From Streptomyces cylindrosporus (GTDB lineage: Bacteria > Actinomycetota > Actinomycetes > Streptomycetales > Streptomycetaceae), in assembly GCF_022698165.1 (NCBI RefSeq), contig NZ_JALDAY010000002.1, forward strand, positions 124,001-188,000: a stretch of DNA of 64,000 bases. The letters are read 5' to 3'. The notes beneath the pieces were generated by a model, which did no database searches, was not told the DNA's origin, and was given only the letters and a program-made list of their open reading frames with translations. Below are positions 44,263 to 52,283 of the stretch, in pieces (position 1 is the first letter of the stretch; each line of letters starts with the position of its first letter). Position numbers and translations under genes: made by a program.

Positions 44263-45233
44263 CGTGCCACCCGCGGACACAGCCCACTGCGCCGCCGATC
44301 AACTCCTCCGACTCCTGGCACCACCTCCTCAGTGACCTGGTCCATCACCCCATGCCACCGTCGGTGCGCGGCGCTCTCCTCCGCTGCGTGCCGCCTCATC
44401 CCGCCCAGCCGATCCACACGGTGTGGATAAGCAACCTGAAGCCCGAGCGTCTTCATCCCGGCTCCATCGTGCTCAGCTGGGAGCCCGGGCTCGGAGGCGG
44501 AATGGATGTGACCGCTCGCCTCCGTCTGGCCTCGGCGGAGGTCCTCCTCGCCAGCTGGCCGGACCTCCATGGCGACTGGACCACGGTCGTGCACCCCACT
44601 CTTCACGAGGCCATTGGGCTTCACACCGCGCTGTCCGTCGCCACCGACGCGCTGCACCTCGCCAACCACCTGGCGAGCCGCTGACGACCCGTTCGCCGTG
44701 AACTTCCGAGGGCTGCCCCACGATTGGGGGCAGCCCTTGTGGCGTTGGGCCATCGCACCCTTCACCGCCTGGTAGAGCAAGTGCTCCGGCTCAGCGGCGA
44801 GCGCCGTGTCCTCGGCTTTGCGGGAGGTGTCTTCCGCGTGAGCGTCACGCACCATCCGCCGCACGACCTCGGCGAGGTCGGCGGCCGCGCGGACCACGGC
44901 GGAGAGCGCCTCCACCACGGAAGGCGGCCCCTCCAGGATGACGAGTTCGGCTGCCCGGTGGACGTCGCGGGCCCGGGAGACGAAGCGTTCCATCTTCTGG
45001 TCGACGTCCCGCAGGTCCGGTCGGTCCGCCCGCAGCGCGTCGCGCACGGCGTGCAGAGCGACGTCGCGGTCGTACACCGCGCCCAGGTAGTTCGCGTAGG
45101 CGTCCCGGCGGTGCTGCCGACGCCACTGGACGAACTGCGAGCGCGCCGCCGCGCGTCCGGCGACCATCGCGGAGCCGAGGGCGGCGAGTGAGCCTACGGC
45201 GGCACCGAGCAGAGCGGCGAGTCCAACGTCCAT
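44187..45233 (-). CDS. Membrane-anchored coiled protein; reading frame runs through a terminator
   Basis: ATG 45233 starts an N-terminal TM helix (VGLAALLGAAVGSLAALGSAMVAG), then a charged helical domain (DAYANYLGAVYDRDVALHAVRDALR...RAAELVILEGPPSVVEAL). Coding character fades near 44745. The frame then passes through the hairpin at 44709-44737 and runs antisense to the end of the conjugation operon before stopping at 44187. The real product is probably about 165 residues, with its stop lost by mutation or sequence error. Function unknown. Confidence 0.5.
   Translation of the reverse strand: MDVGLAALLGAAVGSLAALGSAMVAGRAAARSQFVQWRRQHRRDAYANYLGAVYDRDVALHAVRDALRADRPDLRDVDQKMERFVSRARDVHRAAELVILEGPPSVVEALSAVVRAAADLAEVVRRMVRDAHAEDTSRKAEDTALAAEPEHLLYQAVKGAMAQRHKGCPQSWGSPRKFTANGSSAARQVVGEVQRVGGDGQRGVKPNGLVKSGVHDRGPVAMEVRPAGEEDLRRGQTEASGHIHSASEPGLPAEHDGAGMKTLGLQVAYPHRVDRLGGMRRHAAEESAAHRRWHGVMDQVTEEVVPGVGGVDRRRSGLCPRVARHTSAQSSWLRTVGGSTPSWPFSAM
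44259..44684 (+). CDS. Hypothetical protein, last gene of the conjugation operon
   Basis: 141 residues from ATG 44259, coupled to the preceding gene. Recognisable patches are LHPGSIVLSWEPGLGGGMDVTARLRLASAEVLL and LHEAIGLHTALSVATDALHLANHLA. No family assigned. A terminator hairpin follows 25 nt after the stop. Confidence 0.65.
   Translation: MTCHPRTQPTAPPINSSDSWHHLLSDLVHHPMPPSVRGALLRCVPPHPAQPIHTVWISNLKPERLHPGSIVLSWEPGLGGGMDVTARLRLASAEVLLASWPDLHGDWTTVVHPTLHEAIGLHTALSVATDALHLANHLASR
44709..44737. terminator. Terminator between the two convergent ICE operons
   Basis: AGGGCTGCCCC (44709-44719) pairs perfectly with GGGGCAGCCCT (44727-44737) over a 7-nt loop. It lies just after the last plus-strand operon gene and near the end of the minus-strand operon, so it can serve both. 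Confidence 0.75.
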
Positions 45234-45362
45234 CTCCCCATTCTTCCTAGGTCCAGGCCTACTTGAGGTGCGAGCAGAAGCGAGACCTGGTCGTTCACCG
45301 GGAGCCTCATGAGCCTGGTGCATGTACCACCGGACGTCGTCCACGGTGCTTTCCCACGGGAC

Positions 45363-45785
45363 CTATTCGGGCCTGGGCTCGGTCAGATAGATGCCGGCGA
45401 GCGTGCCGTCGTAGCCCGTGGCCTGGGCCGCGGCCTCCAGGCTCGGGTAGTCCTGGCCGCCGACGTCGATCATCGCCTCGTAGTCCGCGCGGGTCAGTTC
45501 ACGCTCGACCCACTGGTGTGCGCAGCGGCAGCGGATACTGACCTCGTTGCGGTCGCAGATGACCATCCAGTCGCGCCGGGCGCCGCACCGCGGGCACATC
45601 ACCGGGATCCCGGTGATCACGATTTCCTCGGGGTGGGTGGTGGCACGAAGACCGATGCTGCCGTCGCCGAGTTGCATCTCCTCCTGGAGGCGCCGCAGGG
45701 GGTCGTCGCCGAGGGCCGTCTCCGGCAGAACGGTTCTCTGAGGGGGGAGGCCTTCGTCGAGTATCTGCATTGTCTCCTTCTCCAT
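45363..45785 (-). CDS. Zinc-ribbon-like hypothetical protein
   Basis: 140 residues with MCPRCGARRDWMVICDRNEVSIRCRCAHQW (residues about 63-92), a Cys4-type pattern likely to bind zinc. A C-terminal RADYEAMIDVGGQDYPSLEAAAQATGYDG helical part follows. It is downstream of the relaxase on the same strand. Function unknown. Confidence 0.65.
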   Translation of the reverse strand: MEKETMQILDEGLPPQRTVLPETALGDDPLRRLQEEMQLGDGSIGLRATTHPEEIVITGIPVMCPRCGARRDWMVICDRNEVSIRCRCAHQWVERELTRADYEAMIDVGGQDYPSLEAAAQATGYDGTLAGIYLTEPRPE

Positions 45786-45837
45786 ATCAACCAGCCCTAA
45801 CAGGCGTCGGCCGTCGATGTCCAGCTCTTTGCGCTGC

Positions 45838-47583
45838 TCAGCGCCTTGGTCCTCGGGGGTGGGGGTCCGCGCGGTAGGTCACGGCCGGCGCCTCGGGTAC
45901 CGGTGGCGGAGCCGGGTGAGAGCGCGATTGCGCCGCCCGCGTGTCCGTGCGTGCGCGCGGTTGCGCCATGGTGGCGGGCAGGTTGGCGATGCGTCGTAGT
46001 CGCCAGACCAGGACGTCGGTGACGCTGTCGGCGGTTTCCAGTTCGCGCCATTCGACGGCTTGTTGGAGCAGGGCGTCGGGGTCGTGTCCTGCGCGCTCGG
46101 CCTGGTCCAGGGTGGCGGCGAGGGCGTCCCAGCCGGGTTCGTGACGTATCGCGCCGGCCTGGTCGGGCAGGGCGGTTTCGAGAGTGCCGGCGTACCGCTC
46201 TCGTACGGGTTTGGGGAGGCGTCGGCCGTGCTCGCGCATCGTGTTCATGGGGGCAGCAGCGGCCGATCGGTAGGCAGTGCGCAGGTGTTGTGCGGCTCGT
46301 TGGGCGGCGGCTGCCTGCTGGGCGTGGCCGCGGGCGGAGTGCCAGCGCGCGGCGGCGATGGTGACGAGGACCATCGTGGACAGGACCATCGCGGTGGCGC
46401 CACCGTCTTCGCCCTTGCCGAGGGCGTTGCCGGCGCGGATGATGCTGCGGGCGGCGGAGCGGATGGCTCGGTTGTCGGCGCGTTCGGCGCGGATGTGGGA
46501 GCGGGTGGCGCGTTCGTAGGCGCGGGCGGCCACGACGAGTTCCTTGCGGGTGGAGGCCGGGGCGGTCTGGGCGATGGCGTCGAGGAGTTCACCGACACCG
46601 ACGAGTTGGGCGGCAGAGTGTCCGTCGTCGTCCTCGTGGAGGATCGATGCCGCTCGTTCGGCGGCCGGGACTGCCTGGCGCCGGGCGCGGGCCGGGGGAA
46701 GTGCTCGTTCGTCACCGTGGTCGGTGACGGGTTCGCCGTCGGGGCGTCCGGCGTCGAGGCGCCGGCGGATCCTGGGGAGGGAGAGGTCCGGGGCGAGTTT
46801 GGAGCCGGAGAACCAGATGGGTTCGCCGTCGCGGTTGCGGTCGCCGGGGAGGGCGACCTTGTATCCCAGGGTGTCGCCGGACGGGGCGATGCGCCGTTCG
46901 ACCCGCAGGCCGGCCTCGGCGAGACGGTGGAAGAACTCCTCCTCGCTGGCGGCTCCGGCCAGGGCGTGGCGGACGCTCTCCCGCAGAGTCTCGCGGGGTG
47001 TCTCGGTCCGGCCGGTTCGTTCGGCTTTGGAGCGTTCGGCGCTGGTGGGGCGCTGGGCGGCGGTGCGGTCGCCGCCGTTGAGGATCTGCAGGCCGAACTC
47101 CTTCTCGATCTTGCGGCATTCGGCCTGGGCGCGGATGCCGTCCTCGTGGCGGCGGGGGCTGCGTCCGTCTTCGCGCTTGAGGGTGGCGACGAGGTGGATG
47201 TGGTCGTCGGCGTGGCGTACGGCGATCCACCGGCAGGCCTTGTCGTCGCCGTATTCGGCGATGCCGGTGGCGTGGACGATGCGGCGGGCGACTTCGGCCC
47301 ATTCGGCGTCGGTGAGGTTGCGGTCGCCGGGGGCGGTGCGGACGGGGCAGTGCCAGACGTGCCGGGCCGGTCGCCGGTCCTTCAGAAGGGCGAGGACGGG
47401 GAGATCGAGTCGGTCGGTGAGTTGCTTGAGCGTGGCGGACGGGTCGCGTCCGGGGTCGGGGGCGAGTTCGGGCATCCAGGCTGCGACGAGGTGCGGATCG
47501 GTGTGTTCTTCACGGCGGCCGGGGCCGTAGAGGTAGTTGAGGAGCCCGTACGTGCGGCTGCCGGTGGAGATGTCGGGGACCAC
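45838..47583 (-). CDS. Relaxase (MobA/VirD2-type) with AAxxRS tail
   Basis: 581 residues. The N-terminal relaxase domain has TYGLLNYLYGPGR (candidate Tyr), WIAVRHADDHIHLVATL (the HxDxHxH metal-binding motif) and EFGLQ. A long helical C-terminal region follows (EEEFFHRLAEAGLRVERRI; YKVALPGD; HIRAERADNRAIRSAARSII). It nicks oriT and pilots single-stranded DNA through the T4SS. The C-terminus has AAQSRS 26 residues before the stop, ending RGPRR, the same layout as ten accessory proteins. GTG 47583 follows the mobC stop by 2 nt. Confidence 0.88.
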   Translation of the reverse strand: MVPDISTGSRTYGLLNYLYGPGRREEHTDPHLVAAWMPELAPDPGRDPSATLKQLTDRLDLPVLALLKDRRPARHVWHCPVRTAPGDRNLTDAEWAEVARRIVHATGIAEYGDDKACRWIAVRHADDHIHLVATLKREDGRSPRRHEDGIRAQAECRKIEKEFGLQILNGGDRTAAQRPTSAERSKAERTGRTETPRETLRESVRHALAGAASEEEFFHRLAEAGLRVERRIAPSGDTLGYKVALPGDRNRDGEPIWFSGSKLAPDLSLPRIRRRLDAGRPDGEPVTDHGDERALPPARARRQAVPAAERAASILHEDDDGHSAAQLVGVGELLDAIAQTAPASTRKELVVAARAYERATRSHIRAERADNRAIRSAARSIIRAGNALGKGEDGGATAMVLSTMVLVTIAAARWHSARGHAQQAAAAQRAAQHLRTAYRSAAAAPMNTMREHGRRLPKPVRERYAGTLETALPDQAGAIRHEPGWDALAATLDQAERAGHDPDALLQQAVEWRELETADSVTDVLVWRLRRIANLPATMAQPRARTDTRAAQSRSHPAPPPVPEAPAVTYRADPHPRGPRR

Positions 47584-47585
47584 CG

Positions 47586-48209
47586 TCAGCGCCGCGCGAT
47601 CTCGGTCGCGGCGGCCTCGACCCGGTCCGCAACCCGCAGGACACGGGCGACCGCGGCGTCCACGTACTCCACCTGACCGCCGGAGTTGAGGATGCGGGCC
47701 ACCTGGTTGAGGTTGCCGCCGACACGGGCGAGCTGTGCGCTGGCGGCCATCAGTTCTTCGACCCGACCACGCTGGTCCAACAGCCAAGGCTGGGGGCCTC
47801 CTTGAGCCTGGGCGACCGCGACCGCCGCGTCGGCAAGAAACCCGGCGGTCTTCAGACCGACGGCTTCCGCCGCGCGCTTCACCAGCACGAGTTCGTCGGA
47901 GGTCAGCCGGACGCTGCGGACTTGGTCACGGTGCACACGCTGGCGCAGGCGAGGGCGCGTACGCGGTGCAGCGGGCGAGTTCGGTGCCCCTCCTGGCTGC
48001 GATCCGCCCTCGGTCGCAGCCTCCGAGCCCGGCACCCCCTGGTGCCGGGCCTCCCCCGCCGCTCCTGGGGCGGGGGTAAGCCCTTCCGAAACTCCTCCGC
48101 AGCCCGTGGCTGCGGAGGAGTTTCGGAAGGTACAGCTTGCTCGGCTTCGTGCCGGGCAGTCGTCTTGCCGCAGGTCAGAGGTTGTTTCGGGCGATTCGGA
48201 GGGCGTCAT
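47586..48209 (-). CDS. mobC: Relaxosome protein MobC
   Basis: 207 residues. The C-terminal half has a ribbon-helix-helix-like start (DQVRSVRLTSDELVLVKRAAEAVGLKTAGFLADAAV) and the MobC signature ASAQLARVGGNLNQVARILNSGG. MobC binds oriT and helps the relaxase. ATG 48209 overlaps the upstream gene's stop (ATGA), supporting this start. The first 85 residues are low complexity and are encoded across a 23-bp perfect inverted repeat; GTG near VHRDQVRSV is a possible shorter start. Confidence 0.82.
   Translation of the reverse strand: MTPSESPETTSDLRQDDCPARSRASCTFRNSSAATGCGGVSEGLTPAPGAAGEARHQGVPGSEAATEGGSQPGGAPNSPAAPRTRPRLRQRVHRDQVRSVRLTSDELVLVKRAAEAVGLKTAGFLADAAVAVAQAQGGPQPWLLDQRGRVEELMAASAQLARVGGNLNQVARILNSGGQVEYVDAAVARVLRVADRVEAAATEIARR
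48046..48130. repeat. Two adjacent inverted repeats, candidate oriT
   Basis: A perfect 23-bp stem (48082-48104 with 48108-48130) has a 3-nt CGT loop. Just to its left a C/G-rich hairpin (CCCCCGCC...GGCGGGGG) is followed by TAAG. Both lie in the 5' part of mobC, directly beside the relaxase gene, where origins of transfer with nick-proximal inverted repeats are commonly found. The nick site is not determined. Confidence 0.5.
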
Positions 48210-48430
48210 CGGGGCGTCTGGGCCTTCGTAGGGCGCATGCCGCGGAGGACCTCGGCGACGAAGTCGAGGGCGAGGACCGGATGGTGCAGGGTGCGGGGCG
48301 TACTGGCGGGGGTTCGCTGGACGGTCCAGGTGCCGTCCGCGCCGGGTTCGGCGCGGTGCAGGTGGCCGTATCGCAGGAGCACGGTGATCCAGGCGTCGGC
48401 TTCGGCGTGGGTTGCCGGGGTGGTGCGCAT
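48206..48430 (-). CDS. Small conserved hypothetical protein
   Basis: 74 residues: TPATHAEADAWITVLLRYGHLHRAEPGADGTWTVQRTP, resembling a small winged domain, then HHPVLALDFVAEVLRGMRP. GGAG stands 8 nt upstream of ATG 48430. Coupled to mobC by a 4-bp overlap. Function unknown. Confidence 0.65.
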   Translation of the reverse strand: MRTTPATHAEADAWITVLLRYGHLHRAEPGADGTWTVQRTPASTPRTLHHPVLALDFVAEVLRGMRPTKAQTPR

Positions 48431-48522
48431 CGTGGTGTCTCCGGTGCGTGGAGGGGAGTTGGTGGGGTGCGGGCGGGCGGCCCTGTTGCGGCCGTTGGCC
48501 GCCCGCTTGTCCGGCCGGTCGG

Positions 48523-49545
48523 TCAGCCGGTCTTGGTGGCCGACTTTTGGCCGGTCTCGGCGCGGAGTTGTTGCATCAGGGCGGTCAGCCGGTCATTGGC
48601 CAGCGTTTTACCCTGTCCGCGGATGGCGTCGGCGACGACCTCGCGGGTGACCTTGCCCGCGTCGGCGACCGCCTGACGGGCGATCGGCAGGAGGGTGTCC
48701 GCCGATGCGGCGGTGTCCGGGCCGCCGTTGTCCGAGCCCTCCGAAGCGGTGTCCGGTCCGGTCTCCGGCCCGGTGACCGAGGAGGCGGCGAGCCGCAGGC
48801 GGGTGACCGGGGCAGGTCTGCTGACCGGCTGTCCGCCCAGGTCAGCGGCGTCACCGCCGTTCGCCAGCTCCGCCTCCGGAGCGCTCGCCGGGTGTCCGGA
48901 CGGCTCCTCCCGGTCAGCCGTTCGCGGCACGTTCGGGCCGGAGGTGACCGCCGGACGGCCGTTCTCCGGCCGGGTGAGCGTGGCCGAGTGTCCGGAGGTG
49001 GCCGGGTCCGACCGGTGTCCGTCCGCCGCGAGCGGGGTGTCCGGCCGGTCAGCAGCGATCCGGTCAGTGCGGACGGTGAAGGTGTCCGGGTGTCCGTGGT
49101 GACCGGCCTCGGTGACCCGGCGGGCGATGAGGATGTACAGGTGGACGGCTCCGGCCAGGGCGAGCGGGGCCAGGGTGGACAGGGCGCCGACGGTGACGTC
49201 GCCGAGCCGCAGTCCGCCGCCTCCGGGGTGCTGCTGGTTGAGGCGTACGGCGTGCAGGGCGTTGGCCCAGATGCTGGCGGCCGTCGCGGTGCCGAAGAGC
49301 GTCCACACGTACAGGCGGGCCGCGAAGGAAGCGGTGCGCAAGACCAGGAGGGCGCGTACTCCGTAGGCGATGAAGCCGTCGATCACCAGGGGGAAGAGGA
49401 ACGTGAGGGGTCCGCGGACGTGGATGGCGGTGGCCATCTGCTGCAAGGCGTCGTACGAGAGCGCGCACCCTGCACCGCCGAGCGCGACGATCGCGGCTCG
49501 GTCCCAACCAGTGATCTGAGCCGGTGTCGGTGCGCTGTGGCTCAC
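48523..49545 (-). CDS. DUF2637 membrane protein (SpdB-like)
   Basis: 340 residues from GTG 49545. Four TM helices lie in the first 140 residues (AAIVALGGAGCALSYDALQQMA, FLFPLVIDGFIAYGVRALLVL, LYVWTLFGTATAASIWANAL, STLAPLALAGAVHLYILIA). A long Pro/Gly/Thr-rich linker and a C-terminal helical DNA-binding-like segment (REVVADAIRGQGKTLANDRLTALMQQLR) follow. DUF2637 proteins are the spread-type membrane proteins of Streptomyces plasmids. GTGA overlap with whiB. Confidence 0.85.
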   Translation of the reverse strand: MSHSAPTPAQITGWDRAAIVALGGAGCALSYDALQQMATAIHVRGPLTFLFPLVIDGFIAYGVRALLVLRTASFAARLYVWTLFGTATAASIWANALHAVRLNQQHPGGGGLRLGDVTVGALSTLAPLALAGAVHLYILIARRVTEAGHHGHPDTFTVRTDRIAADRPDTPLAADGHRSDPATSGHSATLTRPENGRPAVTSGPNVPRTADREEPSGHPASAPEAELANGGDAADLGGQPVSRPAPVTRLRLAASSVTGPETGPDTASEGSDNGGPDTAASADTLLPIARQAVADAGKVTREVVADAIRGQGKTLANDRLTALMQQLRAETGQKSATKTG

Positions 49546-50135
49546 GCGGCCGTCCCGAGGTTGTCGCGTGCGGGGGTCTCGGCTGCGGGTGTCTTGAGTG
49601 CCTTGGTGGGGCTCTTGGGCTTCTTCTTCCCCGTGTTCGCCTTCTTCTTCTGGTCGACGGCGCGGTTGCGGATCTCCCGGCGGATGTTGCGGTAGAGCTT
49701 CTCGGCGTGCTCCTCGCTGACCTTGAGCAGCCAGGCGAGCCGCTCGGCCGGCACCTCGGCGTGGTAGGCGGCTATCACGACGGCGTCGCGCTCGGCTTGG
49801 GTGAGGTGGATGTCGCGGCCAGCCAACACCTCGTTCACGCGGGCGTAGTCGAAGCGGCGATGGAGCTTGCGGTGCAGGGGGTCGCGTTCCTCTTCGGTCA
49901 TGCCGCCCCGGATGCCGTCGCGGTCGCCGTTTTCAAGGGCCGCGTCGAGGCAGGTGGCGCGGACAGGGCACTGCGCGCACAGGGCCTTGGCAGCGCGGAT
50001 GCGGTCCATCTCGTCCGGCTCGGGGAAGAAGATCTCCGGATCGACCTGGTGGTGGGTCGTCGAGCGGCAGGCAGCGCTGTCGTGCCAGGTGAGGTCGCCG
50101 AGGGTGCGCGGGGTCTGGTTCTCGGTGCTGTGCAT
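49542..50135 (-). CDS. WhiB-family iron-sulfur regulator
   Basis: 197 residues. Four Cys ligands of the WhiB [4Fe-4S] cluster are visible: AACRS, then ALCAQCPVRATCLDAAL, followed by the GIRGGMTEEER turn. A long extension continues (QAERDAVVIAAYHAEVPAERLAWLLKVSEEHAEKLYRNIRREI), which looks like a helix-turn-helix, and a Lys-rich end. It probably regulates ICE genes. GGAG lies upstream of ATG 50135. Confidence 0.92.
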   Translation of the reverse strand: MHSTENQTPRTLGDLTWHDSAACRSTTHHQVDPEIFFPEPDEMDRIRAAKALCAQCPVRATCLDAALENGDRDGIRGGMTEEERDPLHRKLHRRFDYARVNEVLAGRDIHLTQAERDAVVIAAYHAEVPAERLAWLLKVSEEHAEKLYRNIRREIRNRAVDQKKKANTGKKKPKSPTKALKTPAAETPARDNLGTAA

Positions 50136-50235
50136 GTGAGTGTCTCCGGTCGCCCCGGGCGCGTTTTGGGCAGGCGCGTCCCAGGGGTTGGTGCGTGAAG
50201 GTGGCGGAGGCGGCGGCAGCCGGTCGCGGCGGGGA

Positions 50236-50943
50236 TCAGGCGGCGGCGATGCGGCGCCGCTCGGCTGCGAGGGCTCGTCTGCGGTCGGGGCCGTCGAGGA
50301 TGACCTTGTCGCTCATCTCGGTCAGCCTGGAGGCGACCCGGTCGCCGATGTGCTGACGCAGGTCGACCATGCCGAGGTTGGTGGTGATGAGGGTCGGGAG
50401 CATCTCGTTGTAGCGGCGGTTGATCAGCCGCATCGTGATCTCCTCGGTCCACTCGCTGTTCTTGGCCGCGCCGAGGTCGTCGATGATCAGCAGCGGGCAG
50501 CGGGCGAGGTCCATCAGCTCCCGCTCGCCGTCGTGCCCGGGGCGGGGTCGCAGTTCGGCGTAAAGGTCGGCGGCCGTGGTCGCCTTCCAGCGCAGCCGGA
50601 CCCCGGCGATGAGCAGCGAGCGGATCGCGCCGTACGCCTGGTGTGTCTTGCCGGTGCCGGTGGTGCCGACGATCAGCAGCGAGCGGCCCTGCGCGATCCC
50701 CGGAGCTCCCTCGGGTCCGGGACGGCCGGCCTCGGCGATCGCGCGGACCCAGGCGGTGACCGCCGGGTGGTCGGCGACGGCGGCCTGGTAGCGGGCCGGG
50801 ATGCGGGCCTGTGCCGCCTGAAGGGCGGGGATCGGCTCGACGGGGTCGGTGATTGGAGCGGCCGGATCGATGCCGCGGGCGGTCAGGATGGCGGCCAGGC
50901 GGCGGGCGATGCCGCCGATGGGCTGGGCGTCACGATCGCGCAT
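50236..50943 (-). CDS. DnaC/IstB-like helicase-loader ATPase
   Basis: 235 residues from ATG 50943, overlapping the initiator stop as TGATG. AAA+ motifs: Walker A LLIVGTTGTGKTHQAYG, Walker B CPLLIIDDLGAAKNSEWTEE and sensor-like LITTNLGMVDLRQHIGDRVASRL. It probably loads the replicative helicase at an origin on the ICE. It is translationally coupled to the upstream replication protein, as in phage O/P-type modules. Confidence 0.9.
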   Translation of the reverse strand: MRDRDAQPIGGIARRLAAILTARGIDPAAPITDPVEPIPALQAAQARIPARYQAAVADHPAVTAWVRAIAEAGRPGPEGAPGIAQGRSLLIVGTTGTGKTHQAYGAIRSLLIAGVRLRWKATTAADLYAELRPRPGHDGERELMDLARCPLLIIDDLGAAKNSEWTEEITMRLINRRYNEMLPTLITTNLGMVDLRQHIGDRVASRLTEMSDKVILDGPDRRRALAAERRRIAAA

Positions 50944-51884
50944 CACAGCTCCTCGGCGTAGGCGGCGGCAGGGTCGGCGGGGTTGGCCCAGGCCCGGTGA
51001 CCGGGCACGTTAGGCCGGGATTCCGTCCGCACCAAACCGGCGGGGACGGCGTTCATGGCCTCGTGGACCAGGCTCGGCAGGGTGCTCGGGTGCAGCCCCT
51101 TGGCCCGGTGGCGGGCCAGCCCGGCCCGGATGTGGTCCGGATCGATGCCCTCCGCGAGGAGCTTGGCGGTCTCCCGCCCGAGGTGACCGAGCACGCCGCT
51201 GGGCGGGCGGTGGGCACAGGCAGCCGCGTACTCGGCCATGAGCTGCTGGGTCGAGACGGTCTCCAGTGCGGGGGCGCATGCGCTCCCCGAAGGAGCAGTA
51301 GTTCCTAGATCCAAGTTCCTAGGTCCTAGATCCGGGCAGTGAGGGCTCAGCGAGGGCTCACTGAGTCCTCCGTGAGTGCTCCGTGAGGAGTCACGGAATG
51401 CGGTCTGAGCTGCGGTTTTGTCGGGGGCGATGAGATCGCGCGAGGTACGTGCGGCTTCACTGAGTCCTCCGTGAGCCATCACGGAGGACTCAGTGCCGTC
51501 TCCGTGAGTTCTCGGTGCGTCCGGCGCGGGCTGCTCGGCGTCGTGGTGCGGGCAGGCGGGGAAGCGAACGCCGCTGGGCCGGTTGATCTTCTGGTGCTGG
51601 CGCCAGGTGACGATGTGCAGGTACTGCTTGCCGTCGTCGCCCTCGTAGCGGCAGATCAGGTGGGCGGCGGCAAGTTGGGTCAGGTCGTCCTCGACGTCCA
51701 CCGGGCCGTGCTCTGGGCGCAGTGACCACAGCAGTCCGGTGATCACGGCGGGCTGGTCGCGGAAGCGACCGTGGTCGTCGGCCTGGGTGAGGAGGCCGAA
51801 GAAGGTCCGCTCCGCGGCGAGGGAGACAGCGGCGAGCGACTCGGACGCGAAGGCTTCGGGCTTGATCGTTCGGATCCGGGCCAC
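50943..51884 (-). CDS. Putative replication initiator (phage O/DnaD-like)
   Basis: 313 residues. The N-terminus (MARIRTIKPEAFASESLAAVSLAAERTFFGLLTQADDHGRF) is the winged-helix start common to phage and plasmid replication organisers. A Ser/Thr-rich linker follows, encoded by repeated DNA, then a C-terminal helical part (HLGRETAKLLAEGIDPDHIRAGLARHRAKGLHPSTLPSLVHEAM) like loader-contact domains. The next gene is a DnaC-like loader, supporting a role at an origin. Predicted origin repeats lie inside the gene (51301-51510). Confidence 0.8.
   Translation of the reverse strand: MARIRTIKPEAFASESLAAVSLAAERTFFGLLTQADDHGRFRDQPAVITGLLWSLRPEHGPVDVEDDLTQLAAAHLICRYEGDDGKQYLHIVTWRQHQKINRPSGVRFPACPHHDAEQPAPDAPRTHGDGTESSVMAHGGLSEAARTSRDLIAPDKTAAQTAFRDSSRSTHGGLSEPSLSPHCPDLGPRNLDLGTTAPSGSACAPALETVSTQQLMAEYAAACAHRPPSGVLGHLGRETAKLLAEGIDPDHIRAGLARHRAKGLHPSTLPSLVHEAMNAVPAGLVRTESRPNVPGHRAWANPADPAAAYAEEL
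51301..51510. repeat. Iteron-like repeats and hairpin, candidate replication origin
   Basis: Two identical 18-bp copies of CACTGAGTCCTCCGTGAG lie at 51359-51376 and 51458-51475. An inverted copy at 51479-51495 forms a 17-bp perfect hairpin with the second. Shorter CTCCGTGAG repeats occur between and after them, GAGGGCTCA occurs twice (51341-51360), and TTCCTAG-type repeats occur at 51302-51333. All fall in the linker-coding part of the initiator gene, as the lambda origin lies within gene O. Confidence 0.6.
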
Positions 51885-51887
51885 GGG

Positions 51888-52247
51888 TCAGCGGCTCCCG
51901 TCCGAAGAAGCGCAGGCTCCGACAGTGGGACGCAGGATCCCAGTGGCGAGGTCGAGGTCGTGCGCCTCGTCCCAGTTCGCCTCGGGGAAGGTACTGATCA
52001 CCCAGCGCGCGGCGGCCCCACGCTGGGTCCGGTTGAGAGGTATCGGCTGTCCCCGCTCGTCGTAGGCGCGGGTGTAGGGGCTCGGCCAGGTCTGGCTGGG
52101 CTGGTGCTGCGAGACGCGGATGATGCGGGCGCCGGGCACCATGTCCGCCAGGAGGGCGGCCAGGCGGTCCTGGCGGGCACCGTCAGCGGGCATAACGGCC
52201 TTGGCGGGCTGGGCAGCGAGTGCCCTTCCGCTTCGGGACGCGGGCAT
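51888..52247 (-). CDS. First gene of the replication/mobilization operon, hypothetical
   Basis: 119 residues from ATG 52247 with GAGGAA 8 nt upstream. Features are DRLAALLADMVPGARIIRVSQHQPSQTWPSPYTRAYDERGQ and AAARWVISTFPEANWDEAHDLDLATG. It is probably an actinobacterial element-specific protein; no known domain. Leader copy B ends 36 nt before its ATG. Only a few bases separate it from the initiator gene. Confidence 0.75.
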   Translation of the reverse strand: MPASRSGRALAAQPAKAVMPADGARQDRLAALLADMVPGARIIRVSQHQPSQTWPSPYTRAYDERGQPIPLNRTQRGAAARWVISTFPEANWDEAHDLDLATGILRPTVGACASSDGSR

Positions 52248-52283
52248 GCGAGAATTCCTCACTCGTAGGTGGGGTGAGACGGC

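Noticed and set aside
46060..47676. A 538-codon open frame on the plus strand antisense to the relaxase
   Set aside because: Gly/Val/Ala-rich composition typical of an antisense shadow; the minus strand has clear relaxase motifs.
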